Assembly: GCA_959605475.1 (NCBI GenBank)
Contig: CAUHFS010000046.1
Span: forward strand, 1-17,062
Length of the DNA: 17,062 nucleotides
Direction: 5' to 3'
From: an uncultured Collinsella sp.
Lineage (GTDB): Bacteria > Actinomycetota > Coriobacteriia > Coriobacteriales > Coriobacteriaceae
A program made the translations under genes and the position numbers. Under the pieces are notes generated by a model. That model made no database searches. It saw only the letters and a program-made list of their open reading frames with translations, and was not told where the DNA came from. Positions 6,668 to 13,949 of the stretch are shown piece after piece (the first letter of the stretch is position 1; every line of letters starts with the position of its first letter).

Positions 6668-6970
6668 TGGCACAACGCAAACGCTCGACACGATAAACCA
6701 AGAACCGCCATGCGCTACAATGGTCCTGTCGATGGGCAACGTCGTCAGTCGAGACGCGACCGCGCTCCGCACCCCTCCGTCTACTCGGTGTGTTCCCGCC
6801 TCCTCCCCGAGGCGGGATGTCGGCATTTTTCATGCACCGACAACCCAATAGCAAACAGACAACCCGGGCAGCATTGCGCACGGGCAGCATCGCGCGCCTC
6901 AGCAGCAAATGCAAAAAGGGACCCATCCATTGCGGACGGGTCCCTTAAAACAAGTGATCGTCAAACCGAT
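6647..6970. other. Intergenic region between rpsA and rnpB
   Basis: The 320-base region holds the rpsA terminator (6913-6946), the rnpB promoter, and an 8-bp GC hairpin (CCCGCCTC 6795-6802 with GAGGCGGG 6809-6816; loop CTCCCC) that has TTTTT only 9 bases away on the plus strand. It also has a short direct repeat CGGGCAGCAT twice near 6870-6890. I see no convincing gene: open frames on either strand lack ribosome sites or overlap rnpB. Confidence 0.5.
6913..6946 (-). terminator. Intrinsic terminator of rpsA
   Basis: A 13-bp stem with one wobble (6916-6928 with 6934-6946; 5-base loop) is followed on the minus strand by five T (6913-6917). It begins 25 bases after the rpsA stop. Confidence 0.9.
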
Positions 6971-8137
6971 TTACTCGGCGTCGGTCTCCTCGTCCTTCTT
7001 CTCGGAAGGCAGCGGGGTAACCTCGATCTCGACGCCCAGAGTCTCAGCAGCGGACTTCATGGACAGGGAGATACGACGACGGTCGAGGTCGATCTCCATG
7101 ACCTTGACCTGAACCTTGTCGCCCACGTGGGTGACCTGAGAAGGCTGATCGACGTGCTTGTTGGCCATCTCGGAGATGTGCACCAGGCCCTCGATGCCCT
7201 CGCCCAGGTCGACGAAAGCGCCGAACGGGACAAGCTTGGTCACAGTGCCCTCGACGATAGCGCCGACGGGGTACTTCTTGACCAGTGCGCGCCACGGATC
7301 CTCGGTGGTCTGCTTGAGACCCAGGGAGATGCGCTCGCGGTTGAGGTCGACGTCGAGAACCTCGACCTCGACCTCCTGGCCGACCTTGACAACCTCGGAA
7401 GGATGGTTGACGTGGTTCCAGGAGAGCTCGGAGATGTGGATGAGGCCGTCGATACCGCCGAGGTCGACGAAGGCGCCGAAGTCGACGATGGAGGAAACGG
7501 TGCCCTGGAGACGCATGCCAGACTTGAGCTTGGACAGGATCTCGGAGCGCTCGGCCTTACGGGACTCCTCGAGCACGACGCGACGGGAGAGGACGACGTT
7601 GTTGCGGTTGCGGTCCATCTCGATGACGCGAGCCTCGATGCGGGTGCCCATGTAGGAGGTGAGGTCCTTGACACGACGGAGGTCGACGAGGGAAGCGGGC
7701 AGGAAGCCACGCAGGCCGATGTCGAGGATCAGGCCGCCCTTGACAACCTCGATAACCTCGCCCTCGACGTTCTCGCCAGAGTTGAACTTCTCCTCGATGC
7801 GGTTCCAAGCACGCTCGTACTCGGCACGCTTCTTGGACAGGACCAGACGACCGTCCTTGTCCTCCTTCTGGAGAACCAGAGCCTCGATGGGATCACCGAG
7901 TGCAACGATGTCTGCAGGGTTAGCGTCCTTGCGGATGGACAGCTCGCGGACCGGGATAACGCCCTCGGACTTGAATCCGATGTCAACGAGCACCTCGTCA
8001 TGCTCGATCTTAACGACAGTGCCGTTAACGAGATCGCCCTCATCAAAGTCGGTAATCGTACCGTCGATGAGGTTGTTCATCTCCTCCTCATTGACATCGT
8101 CAAGAGAGAAAATGGACGAGTTCTGAATCTCACTCAA
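6971..8137 (-). CDS. rpsA: 30S ribosomal protein S1
   Basis: This 388-residue protein has four S1 RNA-binding OB-fold domains at about 33-103, 120-187, 206-275 and 291-363. The last two carry the textbook FGAFVDLG...GLIHISEL and FGAFVDLG...GLVHISEM motifs. S1 helps mRNA bind the 30S subunit. Six-domain proteobacterial S1 is near 557 residues; this short form lacks the C-terminal repeats and ends in an acidic tail (EKKDEETDAE). The start is the TTG at 8135-8137, with AAAGGGG 7 bases upstream; the nearby GTG is out of frame. That ribosome site can be paired in a leader hairpin, which might allow autoregulation. A strong terminator follows. The gene is monocistronic and divergent from a HAD hydrolase. 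Confidence 0.97.
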   Translation of the reverse strand: MSEIQNSSIFSLDDVNEEEMNNLIDGTITDFDEGDLVNGTVVKIEHDEVLVDIGFKSEGVIPVRELSIRKDANPADIVALGDPIEALVLQKEDKDGRLVLSKKRAEYERAWNRIEEKFNSGENVEGEVIEVVKGGLILDIGLRGFLPASLVDLRRVKDLTSYMGTRIEARVIEMDRNRNNVVLSRRVVLEESRKAERSEILSKLKSGMRLQGTVSSIVDFGAFVDLGGIDGLIHISELSWNHVNHPSEVVKVGQEVEVEVLDVDLNRERISLGLKQTTEDPWRALVKKYPVGAIVEGTVTKLVPFGAFVDLGEGIEGLVHISEMANKHVDQPSQVTHVGDKVQVKVMEIDLDRRRISLSMKSAAETLGVEIEVTPLPSEKKDEETDAE

Positions 8138-8452
8138 AGGTGGACCCCTTTCGAACTACGGGGCCCCGATTGCTAGGACCTACAGAAGGGTGCGACAAGC
8201 ACACAACGTTTAGGAACACTCGGGAGCCGACAGATACTAATGTGACGCTTATGCAATCACGTTCGTATAGGTTACGGGGAAATGAGTTCGATTTCAAGCG
8301 TGAACTGCGATTTTTTACTCGTGTGGAGACTTTTTCGTAATCTTATGAACACACGTCTCCGCAACTTGACGATAACCAGCCAGGCATTCGGCTTTGGGGT
8401 AAAGTATCCGGAGCCAACGATTCTAGATCGATTTTTCGAGAAAGGTGCCCGC
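8138..8452. other. Divergent intergenic region between rpsA and the HAD hydrolase gene
   Basis: About 315 bases hold the rpsA leader hairpin next to rpsA and the HAD ribosome site GAAAGGTG at the other end. It is AT-richer near 8220-8350. There is a loose inverted repeat GGAGAC (8325-8330) / GTCTCC (8355-8360), but no promoter I would defend. The open frame running from 8282 into the HAD gene has no ribosome site. Confidence 0.4.
8142..8166 (-). promoter_or_regulatory. rpsA leader hairpin covering the ribosome site
   Basis: On the minus strand GGGCCCC (8160-8166) can pair with GGGGTCC (8142-8148; one G-T pair) around an 11-base loop. The stem contains the GGGG of the AAAGGGG ribosome site (8145-8151). 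This would hide the site until melted. Confidence 0.4.
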
Positions 8453-9211
8453 GTGCTCAAAGCAGTCGTTTTCGATATGGACGAAACGCTTCTTAGCATC
8501 AACCTCAACGCGTTCATCCTTCGCTATTTTAAGGATGTCTCTTCGATGCTCGCGGATATCGGGCGCCGCAGCCGCGGTGGCACGATGGCACGCCTCGGCA
8601 CCATCCTGGTCGACCTCAACGCCAATCGCCGCAGCGGCACGGACAACCGCACCAATCTTGAGTTTTACCAAGAAGAGGTCGAGCGCCGATGCGGGATCTG
8701 CCTCTCCGATCCCCTCATCTACGAGGCGTTTACCTACTATGACCGCGAAGTTCTTCCGTACAAGAACGACGATGTCATTAACGCTCACGCTATGCCGGGT
8801 GCGCACGCCGCGCTCCAGGCCGTACAGGACGCTGGACTGCGTTGCGCGCTCTTTACCAACCCCAGCTTTCCCCAGGGAGCCATCGAGTGCCGCATGGGCT
8901 GGGGCGACCTGGCCGACGCCCCCTTTGAACTCGTCACGCACATGGGAAACACCACCCGCTGCAAGCCCGATGCCACCTACTATCTAGAGCAGCTTCAGGT
9001 GATGGGACTCGAGCCGCACGAGGTCCTTATGGTGGGCAACGATCCCAAGCGCGACTTCCCCAGTCCCGCCTGCGGCATTCAAACTGCCTATGTTGGCCAG
9101 GGAAAACCCGGCCGAGCCACCTGGCACGGAACCATGGAAGACTTCGCCCGCGACTTTAACGCCGTAATCGAAGCCTTCTACGAGCACCAAGTGGCCGACG
9201 AACTGTCATAG
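8453..9211 (+). CDS. HAD-family hydrolase (subfamily IA-like)
   Basis: This 252-residue protein begins MLKAVVFDMDETLL, the HAD motif I with nucleophile and acid/base aspartates at D8 and D10. The other HAD motifs follow: LFTNPS with T135 (motif II), K171 in RCKPDATYY (motif III), and VGNDPKRDF at 194-202 (motif IV). An alpha-helical cap lies between motifs I and II (about residues 17-110). Such enzymes are phosphatases for small phosphorylated metabolites; the substrate is unknown. I chose the GTG at 8453 because GAAAGGTG lies 5 bases before it and the protein then starts right at motif I. An in-frame ATG at 8282 would add 57 residues with no ribosome site. The structured RNA element copy 2 lies about 50 bases after the stop. 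Confidence 0.85.
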   Translation: MLKAVVFDMDETLLSINLNAFILRYFKDVSSMLADIGRRSRGGTMARLGTILVDLNANRRSGTDNRTNLEFYQEEVERRCGICLSDPLIYEAFTYYDREVLPYKNDDVINAHAMPGAHAALQAVQDAGLRCALFTNPSFPQGAIECRMGWGDLADAPFELVTHMGNTTRCKPDATYYLEQLQVMGLEPHEVLMVGNDPKRDFPSPACGIQTAYVGQGKPGRATWHGTMEDFARDFNAVIEAFYEHQVADELS

Positions 9212-9263
9212 GACCCCTCCCACCAAACAAAATAGCGCCGCAGGTTGAGCATAAGTCAGCGAA

Positions 9264-9359
9264 AACGCCCCTAAGCGAACAATGTGCCTTGAAAGAGGAG
9301 GGCATAGGCCTTCTGGCCATGCCCGACGATTGAAAGGCAGATTGCCGCTTAGGGGCGTT
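9264..9359 (-). ncRNA. Structured RNA element, copy 2 (same family as 6157-6253)
   Basis: A 14-bp perfect outer stem (9264-9277 with 9346-9359) encloses a 68-base core nearly identical to copy 1: GTGCCTTGAAAGA, a tip hairpin GGGCAT-A-GGCC-TTCT-GGCC-ATGCCC (9300-9324), then TTGAAAGGCAGATTGC (9330-9345). The tip stem shows a compensatory A-T to G-C change relative to copy 1. The flank GCAGCGTC follows both copies in plus orientation. It sits between convergent genes, downstream of the CyuA-like gene on the minus strand. On the minus strand the stem ends in CGTTTTCGC, so weak termination is possible. Strand and function are inferred. Confidence 0.6.
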
Positions 9360-9373
9360 TGCAGCGTCGACTG

Positions 9374-9401
9374 GTTACGCGGTTTGGTAAAACCGCGTAA
9401 C
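9374..9401 (-). terminator. 12-bp hairpin at the stop codon of the CyuA-like gene
   Basis: GTTACGCGGTTT (9374-9385) and AAACCGCGTAAC (9390-9401) are perfect inverted repeats with a 4-base loop. The stem's last base is the final base of the TAG stop codon (9401-9403, minus). There is no separate T-tract; it may protect the 3' end or act with the following element. Confidence 0.5.
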
Positions 9402-10720
9402 TAACAGACCTGAGTCTTGCCGATCATGATGTTGAGGATTTCGACGTCGGTGTCCTTCATGCCCACACGGCCCACGTAGCCCATGCTGGCGATTGTCTGC
9501 TCGACGGTATCCTGAATGAGGCCCTCGCCGGCACGGAAGCCGCGGCCCTGCATAGCCATATCGTGACCCAGAATCGCAGCGTCCACGGCTGCCGAAATCT
9601 TAGCCGCGCAACTCGCCTTGGCGCCGTCGCACACGATGCCGCCCACGTTGCCAAGCGTATTCGAGACCGTCGCGCCAATCTGCTCGCGCGTGCCACCGCA
9701 CAGCCAGGTAATCGCAGCGCCGGCGCCGCACGCGGCGCAAATAGCACCGCAAAACGCCGAGAGCGCACCAATATAGCTCTTGATATGCACGGCGATAAGA
9801 TCGGACAGCATCACGGCGCGCACCAGGCGCTCATGGTCGCAGCGCAGGTACTCGGCATACTCCATGACGGGCAATGCGCAGGTAATTCCCTGATTGCCCG
9901 AGCCGCACACAATGGCGACCGGCAGCGCGCAACCGTTCATGCGGGCGTCGGACCCGGCGGCCGCACGGGCACGGGCACGACAGGCGACGTCATCAGCACG
10001 AGCACCCAGCAGCGTACGACCCACCTCGGCGCCCCAAGCGTGCGCAAGGCCCTCGGCACTGATCGCGCCATTCAACTCAATCTGACGCTCAACGGCAGCG
10101 CGGGCGTCCTCAATGTCACCGTCCTCGATAAAGTCGATGATGGACTCAATCGACATGGGCGTGTCGGCGCTATCTGCCGCCCGCTCGGCCACAACGCGCT
10201 CGGCGCAGGCGGCGCACTCCCCCGCCGACTTACCGCATACCGGAATACCGTCGAGCGTATGGCACGTGACATTGGTGTGGTGATCGGTAATCTCGACGAT
10301 CGCGGTATGGCCCCCGGCCGTCGCAGTCACCTTGATGTAGAGGTTGGGCACACCCTCGACAAGCGACACATCGCAGTAGTCGGCGTCGGCGAGGAGCTCG
10401 GCCACGCGAGCACGGTCTTCGTCGTTAACGCTCTCGAGCACCTCGAGCGCGCTCTTGGCGTCACCGCCCACGGCGCCCAGCACGGCCGCGGCCTCAATAC
10501 CGTGCATACCGCCCGAGTTGGGCACGGTCACGCTCTTAACGTTCTTGATGATATTGCCCGAGCAGGCAACATCCATATGATCGAGTTCGCAACCGAGCGT
10601 CTGGCTCGCCAGCGCCGCTGCATAGGCAACGGCAATGGGCTCGGTACAGCCGAGCGCGCAGACAAGCTCGCGGTTCAAAACATCGCAAAACGCGGCATCA
10701 CGGATGGAATCGGTAGGCAT
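9401..10720 (-). CDS. L-cysteine desulfidase-like protein (CyuA/YhaM, UPF0597 family)
   Basis: This 439-residue protein matches the YhaM/CyuA (UPF0597) family end to end: ALGCTEPIAVAYAAA at 22-36, KNVKSVTVPNSG at 59-70, ARAAAGSDARMNG, VCGSGNQGITCALPV at 271-285, SAFCGAICAACGAGAA at 321-336, and GIVCDGAKASCA at 361-372. These cysteines (25, 281, 324, 331, 364, 371) fit the Fe-S ligand and active-site positions known for L-cysteine desulfidases. The predicted reaction is breakdown of L-cysteine to sulfide, ammonia and pyruvate; a serine dehydratase-like activity is an alternative. The ATG at 10718-10720 has AGGAGA at 7 bases. A palindrome TTTGAT-N8-ATCAAA lies 56-75 bases upstream. No cysteine transporter or Lrp-type regulator is adjacent, unlike the enterobacterial cyuPA arrangement. 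Confidence 0.85.
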   Translation of the reverse strand: MPTDSIRDAAFCDVLNRELVCALGCTEPIAVAYAAALASQTLGCELDHMDVACSGNIIKNVKSVTVPNSGGMHGIEAAAVLGAVGGDAKSALEVLESVNDEDRARVAELLADADYCDVSLVEGVPNLYIKVTATAGGHTAIVEITDHHTNVTCHTLDGIPVCGKSAGECAACAERVVAERAADSADTPMSIESIIDFIEDGDIEDARAAVERQIELNGAISAEGLAHAWGAEVGRTLLGARADDVACRARARAAAGSDARMNGCALPVAIVCGSGNQGITCALPVMEYAEYLRCDHERLVRAVMLSDLIAVHIKSYIGALSAFCGAICAACGAGAAITWLCGGTREQIGATVSNTLGNVGGIVCDGAKASCAAKISAAVDAAILGHDMAMQGRGFRAGEGLIQDTVEQTIASMGYVGRVGMKDTDVEILNIMIGKTQVC

Positions 10721-10775
10721 AGGTATCTCCTGCTTGCATAACGGGCTGGGCTCTCAAGAATGGTTAGTTCCTTTA

Positions 10776-10795
10776 TTTGATAACAATGCATCAAA
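10776..10795. promoter_or_regulatory. Palindrome upstream of the CyuA-like gene (possible operator)
   Basis: TTTGAT (10776-10781) and ATCAAA (10790-10795) form a 6-bp dyad with 8-base spacing in the AT-rich leader. The spacing does not match FNR (4) or CRP (6) sites. A regulator is plausible but not identified. Confidence 0.35.
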
Positions 10796-10880
10796 AACCG
10801 CAACCATGGTTCCGGCGGACGGCGCTCGAGCACAAATTGGTGGCATTATTCATGAGAAGCCGATCTTGTTGCATGCTAAA

Positions 10881-10913
10881 GCGTTTGACCAAAAAACGCC
10901 CGAGCGTTTACGC
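10881..10913 (+). promoter_or_regulatory. Candidate rpiB promoter with overlapping GCGTTT repeats
   Basis: TTGACC (10885-10890) is a good -35, but the -10 at 17-18 bases (TTACGC/TACGCA, 10908-10914) is poor. Overlapping it are GCGTTT (10881-10886), AAACGC (10894-10899) and GCGTTT (10904-10909), giving two nested inverted repeats that could form an operator. About 80 bases of leader would follow. Confidence 0.35.
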
Positions 10914-10991
10914 AAGAGTCGCGTTATCATGCAGTCGAACGCGGTAAACACCTTTAGCATTTGCGCCGCACAGACCAGAGAGGAACCATCC

Positions 10992-11459
10992 ATGAAGATC
11001 GGTATCGGTAACGACCACGCCGCCGTCGAGCTCAAGAACATCATCTCCGAGCACCTGAAGGAGCGCGGCTGCGAGGTCGTGAACTTTGGCACCGACACCT
11101 CCGAGAGCTTTGACTACCCCATCGCCGGCTACAAGGTGGGTAAGGCCGTTGCCAACGGCGACGTCGACCTGGGCATCCTGATCTGCGGCACCGGCGTCGG
11201 TATCAGCCTGGCTGCTAACAAGGTAGAGGGCGTGCGCGCCGTCGTGTGCTCCGAGCCCTTCAGCGCCAAGCTCTCCCGCATGCATAACAATACCAACGTG
11301 CTCGCCTTTGGCGCCCGCGTCGTGGGCTCCGAGCTCGCCAAGATGATTGTCGACGAGTGGCTCGACGCCGAGTTTGAGGGCGGTCGTCACGAGCGTCGCG
11401 TTAACCTCCTCAACGAGATCGACCACACGCGCGGCCTCAAGGTCGTCGACGAGGCCTAA
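10992..11459 (+). CDS. rpiB: Ribose-5-phosphate isomerase B
   Basis: This 155-residue cytoplasmic enzyme interconverts ribulose-5-phosphate and ribose-5-phosphate. It starts MKIGIGNDHAAVELK (D8, H9 of the active site) and carries the signature DLGILICGTGVGISLAANK with catalytic C65. RMHNNTNVLAFGARVVG (H98) and GGRHERRV near residue 131 complete the RpiB/LacAB fold; the length matches E. coli RpiB (149). The ATG at 10992 has AGAGGAA at 6 bases, and the open frame further upstream lacks a site. LacA/LacB subunits are related, but their tandem pair is absent, so RpiB is preferred. The gene is monocistronic with a 13-bp terminator stem. Confidence 0.95.
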   Translation: MKIGIGNDHAAVELKNIISEHLKERGCEVVNFGTDTSESFDYPIAGYKVGKAVANGDVDLGILICGTGVGISLAANKVEGVRAVVCSEPFSAKLSRMHNNTNVLAFGARVVGSELAKMIVDEWLDAEFEGGRHERRVNLLNEIDHTRGLKVVDEA

Positions 11460-11486
11460 ACCACTCAGTGCCACAAGCTAACAGCA

Positions 11487-11521
11487 GGGGCCCGCTCGGA
11501 ACTCATGACCGAGCGGGCCCC
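11487..11521 (+). terminator. Terminator hairpin after rpiB
   Basis: A perfect 13-bp GC-rich stem (11487-11499 with 11509-11521) with a 9-base loop starts 27 bases after the rpiB stop. Only CTTCG-like weak T content follows. Confidence 0.7.
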
Positions 11522-11538
11522 TTCGTAGATTATGGAAT

Positions 11539-11572
11539 AAAAGGGCGCCGCGGATGGAGTTCCGCGGCGCCC
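11539..11572 (-). terminator. Intrinsic terminator of ndk
   Basis: A perfect 12-bp stem (11543-11554 with 11561-11572; 6-base loop) is followed on the minus strand by TTTTATT. It begins 38 bases after the ndk stop. Confidence 0.85.
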
Positions 11573-11610
11573 AAGCCACACGCTAACAGCTTTAAGGAGT
11601 CAAAGCTGGT

Positions 11611-12015
11611 TTAGCCAAAGAAGCGCTTGATCTCGATCTCGGCGTTCTCCAGGCAGTCGGAACCGTGGATCACGTTGGCGTTGACATCGACGGCAAAGTC
11701 GCCGCGGATGGTACCAGGAGCAGCGTCAAGCGGATTAGTAGCGCCCATGAGGGTGCGCATCTTAGCAACAGCGGAGAGACCGGAAACGACCATCTTGACG
11801 ACCGGACCGCTCGTCATAAAGTCACAAAGACCGCCAAAGAAGGGCTTGTCGGCCAGATGGGCGTAGTGCTCCTCGACGGTAGCGCGCTCGAGCGTGGTCA
11901 TCTCCATGCGCTCGATGACAAGGCCGCTGCGCTCAATGCGAGCAACAATCTCGCCGATTTTGCGATCGCGCACCGCGTCGGGCTTAATCATGATGAAGGT
12001 CTTCTCGATAGCCAT
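11611..12015 (-). CDS. ndk: Nucleoside diphosphate kinase
   Basis: This 134-residue enzyme transfers the gamma-phosphate of ATP to other NDPs through a phospho-histidine. It opens MAIEKTFIMIKPDAV (K11) and has the active-site signature NVIHGSD with H117; GATNPLDAAPGTIRGDF at 91-107 is also typical. The length is slightly under the usual 136-150 residues. I chose the ATG at 12013-12015 because AAAGG lies 7 bases before it and this is the family start; an upstream in-frame ATG (12055-12057) has no site. A promoter TTTAAC-17-TACGAT lies at 12079-12107, giving a leader of about 55 bases. Confidence 0.97.
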   Translation of the reverse strand: MAIEKTFIMIKPDAVRDRKIGEIVARIERSGLVIERMEMTTLERATVEEHYAHLADKPFFGGLCDFMTSGPVVKMVVSGLSAVAKMRTLMGATNPLDAAPGTIRGDFAVDVNANVIHGSDCLENAEIEIKRFFG

Positions 12016-12078
12016 AAGGTAGCCTTTCAAGTAGGTTCGCGCGTGCCCAAGTCCCATTCCGGCACCCGCCTGGACTGC

Positions 12079-12107
12079 ATCGTAACAGAGTTTTAGCTGC
12101 AGTTAAA
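12079..12107 (-). promoter_or_regulatory. Candidate ndk promoter
   Basis: On the minus strand TTTAAC (12102-12107) and TACGAT (12079-12084) are 17 bases apart, 64 bases before the ndk start. A small GTTTC/GAAAC hairpin lies just upstream. Confidence 0.5.
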
Positions 12108-12316
12108 CAAAAAGCTGTTTCTTGAAACGCTACAATTTATTAAAGCGCTCCATATGTGTCACTTCTGTTTCGAAGCTCGATTAGAGTACCATCCGACTGC
12201 CCATCAACTGCATCGAGCAGAGCAGACGGTCGGTTGCCGCCCGCGAACGTACCCCCTTCACAACCTGCCCAAAGGTCCTACAGAACTTCTCGACAAGCCC
12301 CTCCCCCATAGCAACA

Positions 12317-12348
12317 AAATACGGACGCCCACATCAGCAGACGCCCGT
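12317..12348 (-). terminator. Probable argH terminator
   Basis: A stem of about 10 bp with G-T pairs (12321-12330 with 12339-12348; 8-base loop) is followed on the minus strand by ATTTTGTTG. It lies about 50 bases after the argH stop. A smaller GGC-CGAA-GCC hairpin followed by TTTTT lies closer, near 12375-12390. Confidence 0.55.
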
Positions 12349-12400
12349 AAAGCAAAAAACGATTCCTCAATAAATGGCAAAAACGGCTTCGGCCAAACCC

Positions 12401-13831
12401 TTACTTTACCCCGTGGCCCATCTCGACGACCTTGGTCAGCGATCCAAACACGCCCTCGTCGGCCACGAGCTGTGCCTCGGCGCGCTCAAGCTGCACGGCG
12501 ACGGCGGCAGGGGCGGTACCGCCCTCGGTCGTACGCGCGGCGACAATTGAGGGGATGTCGAGCGCCTCGGTAATATCGCGCTCAAAGAGCGGGCTTGCCT
12601 CCTGGAACACCTCAAACGGCAGGTCCTCAAGATTGCAGCCACGCTTCTCGCACATCAGGACCAGATGGCCCACCACGGCATGCGCCTCGCGGAACGGCAG
12701 ACCACGCTTGGCCAGGTAATCGGCAACATCGGTGGCGGCAAGGTGCCCCACGCCGCACTCGCGCGCCATGGCATCCTCGTTAACGGTCCAGGTCGAAATC
12801 ATACCGGCCATAACAGACAGGCACTGCATGAGCGTATGGGCAGTATCGAGCGCGCCCTCCTTGTCCTCCTGCAAGTCCTTGTTATAAGCGAGCGGCAAGC
12901 CCTTCATGGTCACGAGCAGCTGCACCAGGTTGCCATAGACTCGGCCGCTCTTGCCGCGGATAAGCTCGGCAAAGTCGGGGTTCTTCTTCTGCGGCATGAT
13001 GGACGAGCCGGTGGAGTAGGAGTCGGAAAGCGTGATGAAGCCAAATTCGGAGCTCGACCACAGCACGATCTCCTCGGAAAGACGCGACAGGTGCATAGCC
13101 ATAACGGAGCCGGCGTAATGCAGATCGAGCAGGAAATCGCGATCGGAAACAGCGTCGAGCGAATTAGGGATCACACCCGCAAAGCCAAGTTCGGCAGCCG
13201 TCATCTGGCGATCGAGCGGATAGCTCGTGCCGGCAAGCGCGGCAGCACCCAGCGGGCAGTTGTCGGCGGCATCAAAGGCGGCCTTCAGGCGCGTAAAGTC
13301 GCGCGCGAACATCCAGGAATACGCCAGCAGATGATGCGACAGCAGTACGGGCTGAGCATGCTGCATGTGCGTGTAGCCCGGCAGAATCACCTTGTCGTAC
13401 TTCTTAGCCGCATCCACCAGCACATGGCGCAGCTCAAGATTGGCCTCCATGAGCTCCTTGGCCAGCGCCTTGACGCCCAGGCGTGTGTCGGTCGCCACCT
13501 GGTCGTTGCGCGAACGTCCGGTATGCAAGCGCTTACCGGCCTCGCCGATGCGACGCGTCAGCTCGCTCTCGATGGACATATGAATGTCTTCGTCGTTGAT
13601 GTCGAAGGTGAAGTTGCCGGCATCGATATCCTGTTCGATTCCAGTCAGGCCCTTGGCAATCGCCTGCTCGTCCTCGGCACTGATGATGCCCTGGGCCGCC
13701 AGCATTTTAGCATGCGCCTTAGAGCCGGCGATATCCTGCTTATAGAGATGTTTGTCGACCGGCAGCGACGCGCCAAACTCCTGCGTGACCTCGGCCACGC
13801 CCGCCTCAAAACGACCGCCCCAAAGAGCCAT
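12401..13831 (-). CDS. argH: Argininosuccinate lyase
   Basis: This 476-residue enzyme splits argininosuccinate into arginine and fumarate, the last step of arginine synthesis. It starts MALWGGRFEAGVAEVTQEFGASL, typical of ArgH. TGRSRNDQVATD (104-115) and GYTHMQHAQP (152-161) follow, then the fumarate lyase signature GSSIMPQKKNPD (275-286) with the catalytic serine. The length fits (usually 455-475). I chose the ATG at 13829-13831 because AAAGGGG lies 8 bases before it; the frame is open 25 codons upstream without a site. It lies downstream of argG on the same strand, but 525 bases with a small gene and a hairpin separate them, so co-transcription requires read-through. Confidence 0.97.
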   Translation of the reverse strand: MALWGGRFEAGVAEVTQEFGASLPVDKHLYKQDIAGSKAHAKMLAAQGIISAEDEQAIAKGLTGIEQDIDAGNFTFDINDEDIHMSIESELTRRIGEAGKRLHTGRSRNDQVATDTRLGVKALAKELMEANLELRHVLVDAAKKYDKVILPGYTHMQHAQPVLLSHHLLAYSWMFARDFTRLKAAFDAADNCPLGAAALAGTSYPLDRQMTAAELGFAGVIPNSLDAVSDRDFLLDLHYAGSVMAMHLSRLSEEIVLWSSSEFGFITLSDSYSTGSSIMPQKKNPDFAELIRGKSGRVYGNLVQLLVTMKGLPLAYNKDLQEDKEGALDTAHTLMQCLSVMAGMISTWTVNEDAMARECGVGHLAATDVADYLAKRGLPFREAHAVVGHLVLMCEKRGCNLEDLPFEVFQEASPLFERDITEALDIPSIVAARTTEGGTAPAAVAVQLERAEAQLVADEGVFGSLTKVVEMGHGVK

Positions 13832-13949
13832 GGAACCGTCCCCTTTCTCCAAATACCAAAACAAGCGCCCAAAGCAATGCGCCATATCGCTAAAGCGATT
13901 TTTCAACCGCTAGTTTTACACATTCCCCGCCGTGCGCGGGACCATGTAG

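Larger units (their letters stand above)
12016..12400. other. Intergenic region between ndk and argH
   Basis: It holds the ndk promoter and the argH terminator. Between them a minus-strand frame (12181-12309, ATG, 42 codons) continues in the same frame past a single TAA to a TAG at 12130-12132. The frame has no ribosome site and begins at the end of the argH terminator, so I regard it as unexpressed or as a relic. The rest shows no feature. Confidence 0.4.

Noticed and set aside
6531..6926. Minus-strand frame of 131 codons upstream of and within rnpB
   Set aside because: It overlaps the RNase P RNA and its promoter and has no ribosome site or recognisable domain.
6710..8176. Long open frame on the plus strand opposite rpsA
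   Set aside because: It is antisense to a certain S1 gene, its composition (LDLDxxxDVDE repeats) is the mirror of S1 codons, and it has no ribosome site.
9563..10741. 392-codon plus-strand frame opposite the CyuA-like gene
   Set aside because: It is an antisense shadow; the minus strand has full-length family similarity.
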